This document shows positions 1 to 12,600 of a stretch of DNA of 64,000 bases, piece after piece; positions within the stretch are counted from its first letter, which is position 1, and every line of letters begins with the position of its first letter. The position numbers were made by a program, and so were the translations under genes. This stretch comes from Argopecten irradians. Taxonomy: Eukaryota > Mollusca > Bivalvia > Pectinida > Pectinidae. Location of the stretch: the NCBI RefSeq assembly GCF_041381155.1, contig NC_091146.1, positions 35,529,328 to 35,593,327 on the forward strand. The letters run 5' to 3'. Below the pieces are notes generated by a model, which saw only the letters and a list, made by a program, of their open reading frames with translations, searched no databases and was not told the origin of the DNA.

Positions 1-176
1 TACAATCACATTAAACATCTATTATAAATAAATTTGATTAGACCTATAATTTTCACCTGAATAGTCATATTTAAACACCAAGGTCATCATTTTCTCTCTC
101 TCTCACTTAAAAACTTACACACATCGATTTCTCTATCTTAATATGTCACCAACATTTATCACATAATTTCTGTCAA

Positions 177-492
177 CACAGTTTCTCCTGTTGCCATGGT
201 TACATGTTTGAAATTGATTTTAGTTTTAGTAACCATAGCAACAACAGAAACTGCGTTTCTTTGTTATTGCTAAAAACATCCAATCAAAATGCTCCATCAA
301 TATCTCAAATCACTTTTTTGTCCAATTCATGTTTACCGTCAGTTTTTCATTAAAAAAATTACCACCAACAGTCCACATTAATATGGAAACAAACAGTCAT
401 GTTACTATGGTAACCAACTGCGATTATATCGCCATGGTAACCAACGTCCATTTTATCGCCATGGAAACCAACAATCACCATGGTAACCATCA
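177..492. repeat. Cluster of CCATGGTAAC-type motifs with an inverted repeat, beyond the ACO1 stop
   Basis: Six or so copies of a near-palindromic GYYRCYATGGTAAC motif occur in both orientations. A 26-bp inverted pair lies at 177-203 and 229-254. The motif resembles an RFX X-box (GTNRCCNNRGYAAC), but it could equally be a dispersed repeat. It would fall in the 3' untranslated region of ACO1 if the transcript extends this far. Confidence 0.5.
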
Positions 493-513
493 TCCATATC
501 ACCGACGGAGAAG

Positions 514-624
514 CTACAACATTTGTCGTATCATGTAGTTAAGGATACCCCCGTGTCTGAAGTACGCTAACTCCACGTCTGTGTCGAACCGGCAGCATAC
601 ATCAAATGTGCGTCCATCATTTAG
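514..624 (-). CDS. ACO1: ACO1 coding exon 21 (C-terminus and stop)
   Basis: Reads [20 protein letters not shown], then [16 protein letters not shown] and a TAG stop at 514-516. RFDTDVEL and GGILNYMIR are the conserved IRP1 C-terminus. The acceptor is CTGTAG. No minus-strand AATAAA is visible between the stop and the window start, so the poly(A) site may lie outside. Confidence 0.95.
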   Translation of the reverse strand, partial: LNDGRTFDVCCRFDTDVELAYFRHGGILNYMIRQML

Positions 625-3600
625 CTACAGCACAAGAAAAAAAAGCAAGAAATACAGTAAAAGTAGGATAATGTAGACACAAAGTCATATTAAACGGTTA
701 CCGCTTCAATCAAAGATTTGGGTTGATGTGTCTGTCATTACACCACTAACCTTAAGAGCTACAGAGTCTGAGTGGTTAAGGTGTCTGACATTCTACCACT
801 AACCCTCCACCTCTGGGTCACAGAGGCGGAGTGGTTAAGGTGTCAGACTTTCTACCACTAGCCCTTTAACTCATAGTTATAGTGGCTGAGTGGTTAAGAT
901 GTCAGACATTACACCACTAACCCTCCACCTCGTAGCTACAGTGGCTGAGTGTTAGAAGCGTGTGACATACAACCATCAGCCTGACAACTCTGAGACACAA
1001 TTTGATACCAATTTCAGTCAGTGCCTAAATAAACATGATGACAGTAAGTCTGTTGTTTTTCTTGAGGAGATCTGGGTTTCTTCCACCAGCATGTCCTTAA
1101 CGGACCACATCTGTTAATTCGACATTTTACAAAAATAAAATTCAGTTCCCAATTCAATGCAGGTTATCTGCCCATTTTGATGTGGAGTTGATAGACCCCA
1201 TTATTTGGTTACTGAAAACATACTTCTTTTAGCAGAAGTTTTATTTTAGCACTTTTTGCACTGTCTTTGAATGAGTTTGACTTAATCGAGAAAATACAGA
1301 CTAACCTGAACCTAAGACAGGCAATACTGCTTCGCACTCGTGAAAAATATTTAAGTTTCCACCCCATTCGATGAAATATAACTAGTATTCATCAGGAAAT
1401 AAGGGATATCCTCTATCTACTGGTTTGGACACGAGACCTAACAGAGGAAACCCTAACTTATACACACTAACCTGAACGGTCATGACCTGTCCAGCGCTGA
1501 TGTCCCCCGGGAGGTCTACACTGAATCGTTCCTTGCCGGTGAGTCCCAGACTTTCGGCCGTCTGACCTGGTAGGTACTGGAATGGTATGATACCCATGCC
1601 GACCAAGTTACTCCGATGAATCCTCTCGTAACTCTCCGCTATCACAGCTTTGATTCCCTGTAAACAGTATTTAAAATGAGGCAAACTGCTTTCAGCTTTT
1701 CCTTTATTATTTTACAAAAAGAAAAAGAAATGCTGCCAAACTTTTTTTTTCTTTTCATTTTTAAGAATGGGTTAAAGTTTTAATAAGAATTTGAAGGTCA
1801 ATGAGTAAAAGAGTTTTCCTAATTTGAAGGTTAATTCATTCATCTTGTAGACACATTTAGACTCTTCCAAATCAAAGAATAGAGCAGTCCATTGTGAAAT
1901 TTCAGGGATGAATGAGTTAAGTGTGAAGTATAGCCTGGCTCCGATTTCTCGAAACAAAAGTGCAGACTTAAGTCAAAAAAAGATCCCAGAGGGATCTTGG
2001 CGCCCACCAAAGAATGATCTATGTCTGACAATGGAAAGAGGGATCTTTTCCCTGCTTTTCAAACTTTTTCAAACACGACTACACATAAAATTTGAGACAG
2101 ATCGCTGCAGTACTTTCTAAGAAATAGTGGTAACAAACTTCAACAATGAAATCCAAGATGGCAGACGTGCAGCCATCTTGTTGACCTATCAGTTACAAAA
2201 TGCAATATGCACAACTAAGGCCCTAAGGGAACCTACATATAAAATTTGAGAGACATCCTTTCAGTACTTTTTTTAGAAATAGCAATAACAAACTTTAACT
2301 ATCAAAATCCAAGATGGCTGCCAGACAGCCATCTTGTTGACTGATTGGTCCCAAAACGCAATATGCATAACTAGGGCCCTAGGGGAACCTATGTATGGAA
2401 TTTGCTTGAGATCCCTTCAATACTCTCTGAGAAATAGTGGTAACAAACTTCCACTACCAAAATCCAAGATGGCCGTCTGTCTTGTTGACAAATCAGTATC
2501 AAAACACAATATGCACAACTAGGTCCCTAGGGGAACCTACATATGAAATTTGAGAAAGATCCCTTTTGTACTTTCTCAGAAATTGCGGTAACAAACTTTA
2601 ACTATCAAAATACAAGATGGCCGCCTGGCAGCCATCTTGTTCACCGATCGGTCCTAAAATGCAATATGCACAACTAGGGCCCTAGGGGAACCTATATATG
2701 ACATTTGAGATAGATCCCTTTAGTACTTTCTGAGAAATAGCAGTAACAAACTTTAATTATCAAAATCCAAGATGGCCGCGTGTCCGCCATCTTGTTGACC
2801 GATCGGTCCCAAAATGCAATATGCACAACTAGGGTCCTAGGGGAACCTGCATATGAAATTTGAGAAAGATCCCTTCAGTACTATCTGAGAAATAGCGGTA
2901 ACAAACTTTAACTATCAAAAATCCAAGATGGCCGCCTGTCGGCCATCTTGTTCGCCGATCGGTCCCAAAATGCAATATGCACAACTAGGGTCCTAGGGGA
3001 ACCTACATATGAAATTTGAGAAAGATCCCTTCAGTACTTTCTGAGAAATAGCGGTAACAAACTTTAACTATCAAAATCCAAGATGGCCGCCTGTCGGCCA
3101 TCTTGTTCACCGATCGGTCCCAAAATGCAATATGCACAACTAGGGTCCTAGGAGAACCTGCATATGAAATTTAAGAAAGATCCCTTCAGTACTTTTTGAG
3201 AAATACAGTCAAACCTGTCTATAACGACCACTCAAGGGGAGACAGAAAAAACGGTCACTATAGACAGGTTGCCTTTATAGACAGGTTGGGGCTTTCGTGC
3301 CAACCAACGAGCCAGTAAATAAAACAGAATTGTATTAATACAAAACAGACCTGCTACTGGATGTTTATATATTTATTGCCATGCATTATTTAAGAAATAG
3401 TTGTGTCAATATATTTCCGTGATTAGTGTTGTTTTATTTTAATGCAATCGGAAATTTCGATCATAACAAAATCAACTCGTTTTGATACATAGTAGATTTT
3501 TTCAGCTATGAACATAATCATTACCTAATTACTGACTTCACATGGCCTGGAATTATCTGTGAACGATTATTTTCCGACTATGTATGCGTGTAATATTTTT

Positions 3601-6600
3601 TTACAACACATTCTCGCTGGCAAGTCGTATGTAATGTTGCCGTGTAACCAGTTTTGACGGATTAATCTCGGAACATGAAAGATCGATTTGGAGGCGTTTT
3701 CTCACAATATACAGTCTAAAAACTATTAAAATCACAATGCAGGTACACATATTAACTTTCAGTAACATTTCTACCAAGAAATGGGACCGTATGTTATTTA
3801 TAAACACGTCGAGAATATACCCGGGTCACAACGGGCGATAATCCGACTGACTCTAATCGTAAAGAAGAACGTAAATTTATTGGCCTAATTTGAAATAGCT
3901 TTAGTACAGGCCATTTCTTAGTAATAAAACAATGCTAAATATCGACAATGAATAACGGAACACATTACATAAATCAGCATGTTTTATTTTGCCTACCGTA
4001 TCATCCGAGTTGTGGCTTCAAAATCACGCTTTACGAGTGATCTTTTCGTGCACATGGCGTTCGCGACCAAACATAATTTCAGTCTTTGATAGGCATAAAA
4101 CTTCGTTAAAACTTCCATCCTTAAGTTGGCAACCAAATTTGTACCTCAAATGTTACGACCGCTAGGTTATAAACCAAACAGTACTGTATAAACAATTCAT
4201 TCAGTAATGGCTGCCATTTGCTTACAAAGGGAGTTAATTACCGGAAGTAGGTCAAAGGGACGCTACTACACACACAAGTGTACTCGGTACTCGAAAAGTC
4301 AATCTCAGCGACCGGTCGTTATACAACTTTGAGGGGGCTAAAACGACCGGTCGTTAGCCACATTAGACAGGTGGTCGTTATGCAGAGTGCCATTATATAG
4401 TAAAAACGCACGGGGAGTCTAAAAACCGGTCGTTATAGACAGGCGGTCGTTATATACAGGCGGTCGTTAGAGCAGGTTTGACTGTAGCGGTAACAAACTT
4501 TAACTACCAAAATCCAAGATGGCCGCCTGTCGGCCATCTTGTTGACCGATCGGTCCCAAAATGCAATATGCACAACTAGGGCCATAGGGGAAACTACATA
4601 TGAAATTTGAAAAAGATCCCTTTGGTACTTTCTGAGAAATAGCGGTAACAAGAATTGTTAACGGACGGACGGACGGACGGACGACGGACGGACGGACGGA
4701 CGGACGGACGGAACGGACGGGAAGGACGGAAGGACGGACGGACGACGGACCACGGACGAAAGGCAATTTGAATAGCCCACCATCTGTTGATGGTGGGCTA
4801 AAAAAGTTTTTCTCTTTCTTTAATCTATATGAAAAATCATGACTTAAGTCAGTTTTGACTTATTAAATTTTATTTTAAGAAATCGGGAGCCTGGACAAGT
4901 TTTTGTTATTTTGTAATAAAAGGTATAACAGATTCCTTTGGAATTGCATGAGACTAAAAAGTATTGGAATGTAAAATATTAAACAAATCTGTCTGTGTTT
5001 GAAACACATTGTGAAAGCATTGAATCAAACAAAGGGAGAAAACCCTACCAACATCCAGGGCCCTTTAGCGGCCCAGTCTCGTGACGATCCTGATCCGTAA
5101 TCCTTCCCGGCCAACACAATGACCTGCTGGCCTTCACTGCGGTACCGCTCTGCTGCGTCAAAAATATCCATCTGGAACATAGCAATGACGAAGGTTAATA
5201 AACATAAGTTTCAATCTTATGGATAAATTTTTGTATAATAATCATTAATCGAAAAAGTAATAGTAATGCAAACTAGTAAAAGGGGGAAATTTTGACTACT
5301 GTAAATCTACTTTCATACACATGCGATTTACTTTTGCGAATTTCGCGATCCAAGTCAATTCCAGAAATTTTATCTTCGCAAATTAATATCTACAGCATCT
5401 ACATTGATAGAAATTATCATAGAAATTATCATTCAATTGTTAAAACTGCGAATAATATTCTTTGTGAACTTGTTTTGATATGGAAATCACGAAATTTAAG
5501 AATTTTCAATCATCGTACAAGATTGATTACTGTAAACCAACTTAACTTTCCCAATATTTATAATAAGTTTGCGAAGAATAAGTTTGTGAAGATTAACGAA
5601 TTTTAAAATTTTAATATCTATTAACATAAGCGAGGTTTATATGCATTCGTGGACATGATATTTGCAAATTTTCTGTGATCGCAAAATTCAAGAAATAATC
5701 ACTACAGGGGGTGGAAGCGCAACGTCCTAGGTTGTTGAAAATGTAGAAATTCTTGATGGAACCGGCCATGGATCCAAAAGAATACAGAGGCCTCACTTAT
5801 AATCCAGGTAAATAAGTAAAAGAGCGAGTCCAACACGGCAGTTCCTTCCAGTAAGCTGATTTTTTAATCAGATAGTTGTTGACATGTTTCGACTCAAAGG
5901 AGCCGTCCTCAGAACCCTCTGGTTCTCTCGTTCTGAGGACGGCTCCCTTGAGTTGAAACATGTCAACAACTATCTGATTAAAAAATCAGCTTACTGGAAG
6001 GAACTGCTGTGTTGGACTCACTCTTTTACTTAAAATTCACGAAAGTAATCCATGTGTGAAAGAAAGTTGGTTTACAGTAACTCATTCACCCTTGAAGACA
6101 CACTTAAACTCTTCCCATTCAAATGATGGAACAGGCCACTATGAATTTCCAGGGGTGAATAAATTAACAATGTATACCTCTTCTCCATTGGGTAGATACA
6201 CAGTTCTTGGCCCTGCCTTAGAGACAAACTTATTGACCAATCGGATGTTTGCGAATGTTCCGCGGGTCATCACTGCATCGTTGCCGCGTCGAGAACCGTA
6301 CGAGTTGAACTGCCTCGGAGTCAACCTGAAGAAAAGCACAAAACATGACAGAGATGACAGATTTTATATAAAATATCAACTTAAAGGGACAATTCAGTCA
6401 TACGAGCACAAAATACAATGTAAATGTACATATACCATTATGTTTATAAAACAAAAAATATAAAATTAGCAAACATGTTTTATCACAATAGCGGTAAATG
6501 TTTATCCACTTCAGTATCGCTTCTAATATATATGCAAATCAGATTATATTCGGTTACGGAATTTTATAAATTTATGCCGTATTTCCCTTCATGCTTATGT

Positions 6601-9600
6601 AACAGCATAAGCCTCACTTAATTGTCCCTTTTATAAATGGTACTGATCAAGTTTCATGAACTTTCCTAAGGAATCCCTTAACTTAAATCTCTTCATAGGA
6701 AAGCATTACATTTTTTAAGGAAGGCTCCTTAACGTAAGATTTTTTCCTTAACTTCTGTAATGCTTTCTTAAGGGGAATTTTAAGTTAAGAAATTCCTTAA
6801 TAGTACCGTGGGATTGGATTGGGTCGATCATCGGTGACCAGGTAGCTCAGTCTGTAGAGCAATCGGCTAGTGTTTGGAGGGTTCCGGGTTCGAATCCCGA
6901 TCTTGCCACAACTCATATATTCTACTCTCCTATTACCATGTTAATGTTCACAAACTGGGCCATGGAGGCAGGCTGTTCCAATTGTAGATAGTTCTTTGAA
7001 AAATGATAGTTGTGGTTTTGTTCTAAATGTAATTGTTTGCAAGGAGTTCTGGTGTGCATGTCTGGTAAGGCCAGATGAAGTGGAAAGCAAATCTTAACTT
7101 TGACATGGACAATTTTGTGGAAAGTAGACAGCGTTCAGTTATCTGTCAGTGTTGAAGTATGTCACCAATACTAGAGATGAAACATAGGAAATAGACAAAA
7201 AATTCTAAATTTAAGTACAGGTTGGGTTGACCAGTCCCGGTAAAATTTCCCACCTGACCAGCCGAATTCCTATCTCCAGATTGAAGTATATCTCATCACA
7301 GATTGTGTTTACTCTGTTATAGAACTAACTTTCTCTCAAACCTACACGTGTAATACTGGCTGGTCTCGGGCATTACACTCATGTCGCCTGAAGCTGTGTT
7401 GTATACCTACATATGCAATAAAGCCTCGTGACATCACAGCGTCAACAAAATTACTATTTTCTCAGTACAATTTTAACTTTTTTTTCCCCCAGAAACTATG
7501 CTGGGTTTACTTTTAAAAGATACAAACAACCATATTTGCATTGAAAATATCACACAATTATCATGCATGGAGAATAGAGTTGCAGTTGCATTTTTTTTCT
7601 AATATATTTTAAAACGGTGGAAAATCATAGAAGTAAAATTGCAATAAAACGTTGGAGTATGAGAGAAAATACTCTTTCATACATGATATGAAGGATAGGG
7701 GTATTCTATCCTCGGGATCACAAAATGTTGTTAAACTCTTGGCAATCCTCAGGTTTTACAACATTTTGTGACCCTCTGGTAGAATTTCCCTATCCTTCAA
7801 TAAAAGAGTCTTATAGTACTTACCCACGAGTGGCTAGGTAGCGGGCGGCGGAGCTGTTTCGGGCGATGCTCCCCGCAGGAGATATATGATCAGTAGTCAC
7901 AGAGTCACCAAGGTTCAGCAGCACACAGGCATCTTTTAATCCTGTCTGGGTTGGTAACTCTTTTGTCTGAGGAGGGAGAAATGTTACATTATAATCTGTG
8001 TGGGTCTGACAGTAACTCTTTTGTCTGAGGAGGGAGAAATATAACATTATAATCTGTCTGGTTTGTAACTCTTTTGTATGAGGAGGGAGAAATGTAACAT
8101 AATAATCTGTCTGGGTTGGTAACTCTTTTGTCTGAGGAGGGAGAAATATAACATTATAATCTGTCTGGTTTGTAACTCTTTTGTATGAGGAGGGAGAAAT
8201 GTTACATTATAATCTGTCTGGGTTGGTAACTCTTTTGTCTGAGGAGGGAGAAATATTTATTAACTTGAATAGATTTTTTATGTTATGGAGATATAACACA
8301 AAAATCTGAGTGTACTCTAAATAAACCGCGAAGCGGTTTATGATGAGAGTACACTCAGATTTTTGTGTTATATCTCCATAACATAAAAAATCTATTCAAA
8401 TTAATCCTTATAATTCAATTTACTAAAGATAATCTCTTCAACATTTAAAATTTATTTTGGGACTCTTTGTCTATAAAATTATTACGCCGTCATCTCAGCC
8501 AATCAGAAGCGACGTTACAAACGGCGACGCCATTTTTTCCTTTATGGGCTGATAAAGTAAATTTTTAGAATAGCCAATGAAAATGCTCGTAACAAACAAA
8601 AATGAATTATAATGTTATAATCTGTCTGGTTTGTAACTCTTTTGTATGAGGAGGGAGAAATGTTACATTATAATCTGTCTGGGTCGGTAACTCTTTTGTC
8701 TGAGGAGGGAGAAATATAACATTATAATCTGTCTGGGTTGGTAACTCTTTTGTATGAGGAGGGAGAAATGTTACATTATAATCTGTGTGGGTTAGTAACT
8801 CTTTTTGTATGAGGAGGGAGAAATGTAACATAATAATCTGTCTGGGTTGGTAACTCTTTTGTCTGAGGAGGAAGAAATCTAACATTATAATCTGTTCGAT
8901 TTATAACTCTTTTGTCTGAGAAGAGAGAAATACATCCACTACGGGAGATATACCGACCCACTTAACATAGACACACAAACCCACTTACCATAGTCTCAAA
9001 GAAGGGTGGTGATTTGATGTAGGTGGACTTTGAGTCCCATGGGTATAGGATATCTGATGGAGCTTCTAAGGCATTCCAGCGTTTGTTACCAGCCTGAAAA
9101 GAAATTTCTGTGTCATTGAAATAAGCTCAATGGTTAGGTATGGAAAGGACATTTAGATGATTTTTCAACATCAAACAAGACCAATGACAAATCTAGTTAT
9201 TGCATAAATGGAGCCATTGGATTAAGCCACTCGCTTTTCAGGGGCACCTGCCCGACCATGTTGGTTTTCTCTAAGCACTCCGGTTTCCTCCCACTCTAAG
9301 ACCTCTTGCACATTTCGAATCCATCAGGACCATCAAAAAGATTTGTATAAGTTATATAACTTGTTTCACAAGTTTATTAATAATATATTAACATCTCATT
9401 GACCTTGTCACCCCTGACCTTGTCTCTCCTGACCTTTTCACCCCTGACCAACAGAAGACATCAAGATTGTTGCAGTAATTTAAGATTATCATATTCCTTT
9501 AAGAGTGAATACAGAATTTGAGCAAGATTGGTCAAATACTATATATAAGTTTATACAGTGTATATGATTCAACTATTTCGGAATATGTACTAAAATACAA

Positions 9601-12600
9601 TGCTACATAACATCTGTTTATCATATCGACAATAGTATTATATTCTGTTTATCATACAGACACTATTATTATATTCTGTTTATCATACAGTCACTAGTAT
9701 TATATTCTGTTTATCATACAGTCACTAGTATTATATTCTGTTTATCATACAGTCACTAGTTTTATATTCTATTTATCATACAGTCACTAGTATTATATTA
9801 TGTTTATCATACAGTCACTAGTATCATATTCTGTTTATCATACAGCCACTGGTATTATATTCTGTTTATCATACAGTCACTAGAATTATATTCTGTTTAT
9901 CATACAGCCAGTAGTACAATATTCTGTTTATCATACAGTCACTAGTATTATATTCTGTTTATCATACAGTTACTAGTATTATATTCTGTTTATCATACAG
10001 TCACTAGTATTATATTCTGTTTATCATACAGTTACTAGTATTATATTCTGTTTATCATACAGACACTAGTATTATATTCTGTTTATCACAGTCACTAGTA
10101 TTATATTCTGTTTATCATACAGTCACTAGTATAATATTCTGTTTATCATACAGTTACTAGTATTATATTCTGTTTATCATACAGACACTAGTATTATATT
10201 CTGTTTATACACAGTCACTAGTATTATTTCTGTTTATCATACAGTACTAGTATATATTCTGTTTATCATACAGCCACTAGTATTATATTCTGTTTATCAT
10301 ACAGTCACTAGTATTATATTCTGTTTATCATACAGTCACTAGTATTATATTCTGTTTATCATACAGTCACTAGTATTATATTCTGTTTATCATACAGTCA
10401 CTAGTATTATATTCTGTTTATCATACAGTCACTAGTATTATATTCTGTTTATCATACAGTCACTAGTATTATATTCTGTTTATCATACAGTCACTAGTAT
10501 TATATTCTGTTTATCATACAGTCACTAGTATTATATTCTGTTTATCATACAGTCACTAGTATTATATTCTGTTTATCATAGTCACTAGTATTATATTCTG
10601 TTTATCATACAGCCACTAGTATTATATTCTGTTTATCATAGAGTCACTAGTATTATATTCTGTTTATCATACAGTCACTAGTATTATATTCTGTTTATCA
10701 TACAGTCACTAGTATTATATTCTGTTTATCATACAGTCACTAGTATTATATTCTGTTTTATATAATATTCTGTTTATCATACAGTCACTAGTATTATATT
10801 CTGTTTATCATACAGTCACTAGTATTATATTCTGTTTATCATATAGTCACTAGTATTATATTCTGTTTATCATACAGTCACTAGTATTATATTCTGTTTA
10901 TCATACAGTCACTAGTATTATATTCTGTTTATCATACAGTCACAAGTATTATATTCTGTTTATCATACAGCCACTAGTATAATATTCTGTTTATCATACA
11001 GTCAAGGGTACAGCAATATTTTGTGAGCCAACAAAGGACATTTGATCAAATACCTGGTCCTGAATTATGGTACAAAGAAAGTTGAAATATAGAGTTTTTA
11101 TAATTATATATATGACAATTTTATAACTCCTGTCCCGGGGTACTTACTGTGATTCTAGAGTACACGTCTGTGAACATGGCAGGAACAACAAACTGCTTCT
11201 CTACCTCCTACAAAAAATCAAAGTACTGAAAGTACTGTAAGATAACACATGGCAGGTACAAACAATCAAAGTACTGAAAGTACCGTAAGATAACACATGA
11301 CAGGTACAAACAATCAAAGTACTGAAAGTACTGTAAGATAACACATGGCAGGTACAAACAATCAAAGTACTGAAAGTACCGTAAGATAACACATGGCAGG
11401 TACAAACATATCCTCAATACTCCAGGGGTTCCTATCACTTACGATCCCTACTAGCCTGGACTATCTCATAGCAAAACTGGAGGTAACAGAACAAAACTGG
11501 TAATTTAATCCTTTGATGCACATCAAAAGAGCCATATAACAGTACACTGTGGTTGACTGTAGCTTTGAATTTGGGAGTCACCTGGTCTGTGATTGGTTCA
11601 GACTTTTTCCTCTGAGCTGCCTTCAGTTTTACTATAAGATAGTCCAGGGGTATAGAGATCGGAACCCCTTGAGTATCAAGGATGGTACAAACAATCAAAG
11701 TACTGAAAGTACTATAATATTAAACACTAAAACATAGCTGATGGCAGTAAAGACACCCTGTTGCTCTACCTCGAACAAACAAACGCTTTACATTAACAGA
11801 CATTTTCTGATCAATTTCTGAAAATTCTGCTTTACATCTTACTTATAGCTTTTGTCTTCAGGCAAGCTATAGATATAGTGGAGCACATACATGAAACCTA
11901 GGAAGCAAATCTTGGCCAGATCAAGGTTCAGATTTTTTTATCATTTTATCAGATCGCAGGAACTGAGGATCTATTTATAGAACCTGTGATCTTGAGATTT
12001 GACCTATGCAGACTTACCTGGATTTCTTCTCGCGTCGGCCAAATATCCCTGAGAAACACGTCCTTTCCTTCACTATTAGTTCCTAAATATACAAGAGAAT
12101 TAACATATGAGAAACTTATTTCATATCGGACTAAAACCCAAAAAGAAATGAACATGCTACAGGCCTAATATAATGTACTTGGGTCAATTATTTTAGGACA
12201 AGATGTTTTTTTGCTTAATATTTTACTCCTTTGAACTTTAATGAAGGTCAAGGTCAATCATTTGTATGAACATTATAGTTATTCAGCTAAGCATAATACA
12301 GGCCCTATATCTAGGTTTCTAGGCCTATAAATCAACTCTCTTGTAACCATCTTTTAACCATCTGGCCCTGTTACACACTGTACCCACCTAGAGCCTGTGT
12401 TTCAAAATCAATCAGCACAGTTCCTGCCAGAGCGTAGGCTATAACCAGCGGTGGGGACGCGAGGTAGTTTGCTCGAGTCAGTGGATGGATTCGACCTTCA
12501 AAGTTGCGATTCCCAGACAGCACACCACATGCTACTAAGTCATTCTGTTGGAAATACAGAGGATTCCGCTTATTTGAATAAGTCATTTTCCAGAAGAAAA

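Larger units (their letters stand above)
1934..4894. mobile_element. Composite, three-level nested repeat in ACO1 intron 19
   Basis: The outer pair of inverted ends is CCTGGCTCCGATTTCT (left) and the complement of CCAGGCTCCCGATTTCT (right), each followed inward by a GACTTAAGTC motif. Inside lies a repeat block from about 1980 to 4803, made of a 155-bp tandem unit and a GGAC-rich tail. That block in turn is split by a TA-flanked element at 3206-4484. The order of insertion is clear from the nesting. Confidence 0.7.

Noticed and set aside
177-254. Iron-responsive element in the ACO1 transcript
   Set aside because: The hairpin has neither the CAGUGN loop nor the bulged C; IRP1 mRNA is not known to carry one.
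4500-4766. Open frame with RPSVRPSV repeats
   Set aside because: Translation of the GGAC microsatellite tail of a dispersed repeat.
6832-6910. tRNA gene
   Set aside because: A- and B-boxes are good but the acceptor stem does not pair and related copies share the downstream sequence, so it is a SINE head.
9609-11004. CRISPR-like array of 31-bp repeats
   Set aside because: Direct tandem repeat without spacers, in an animal intron.
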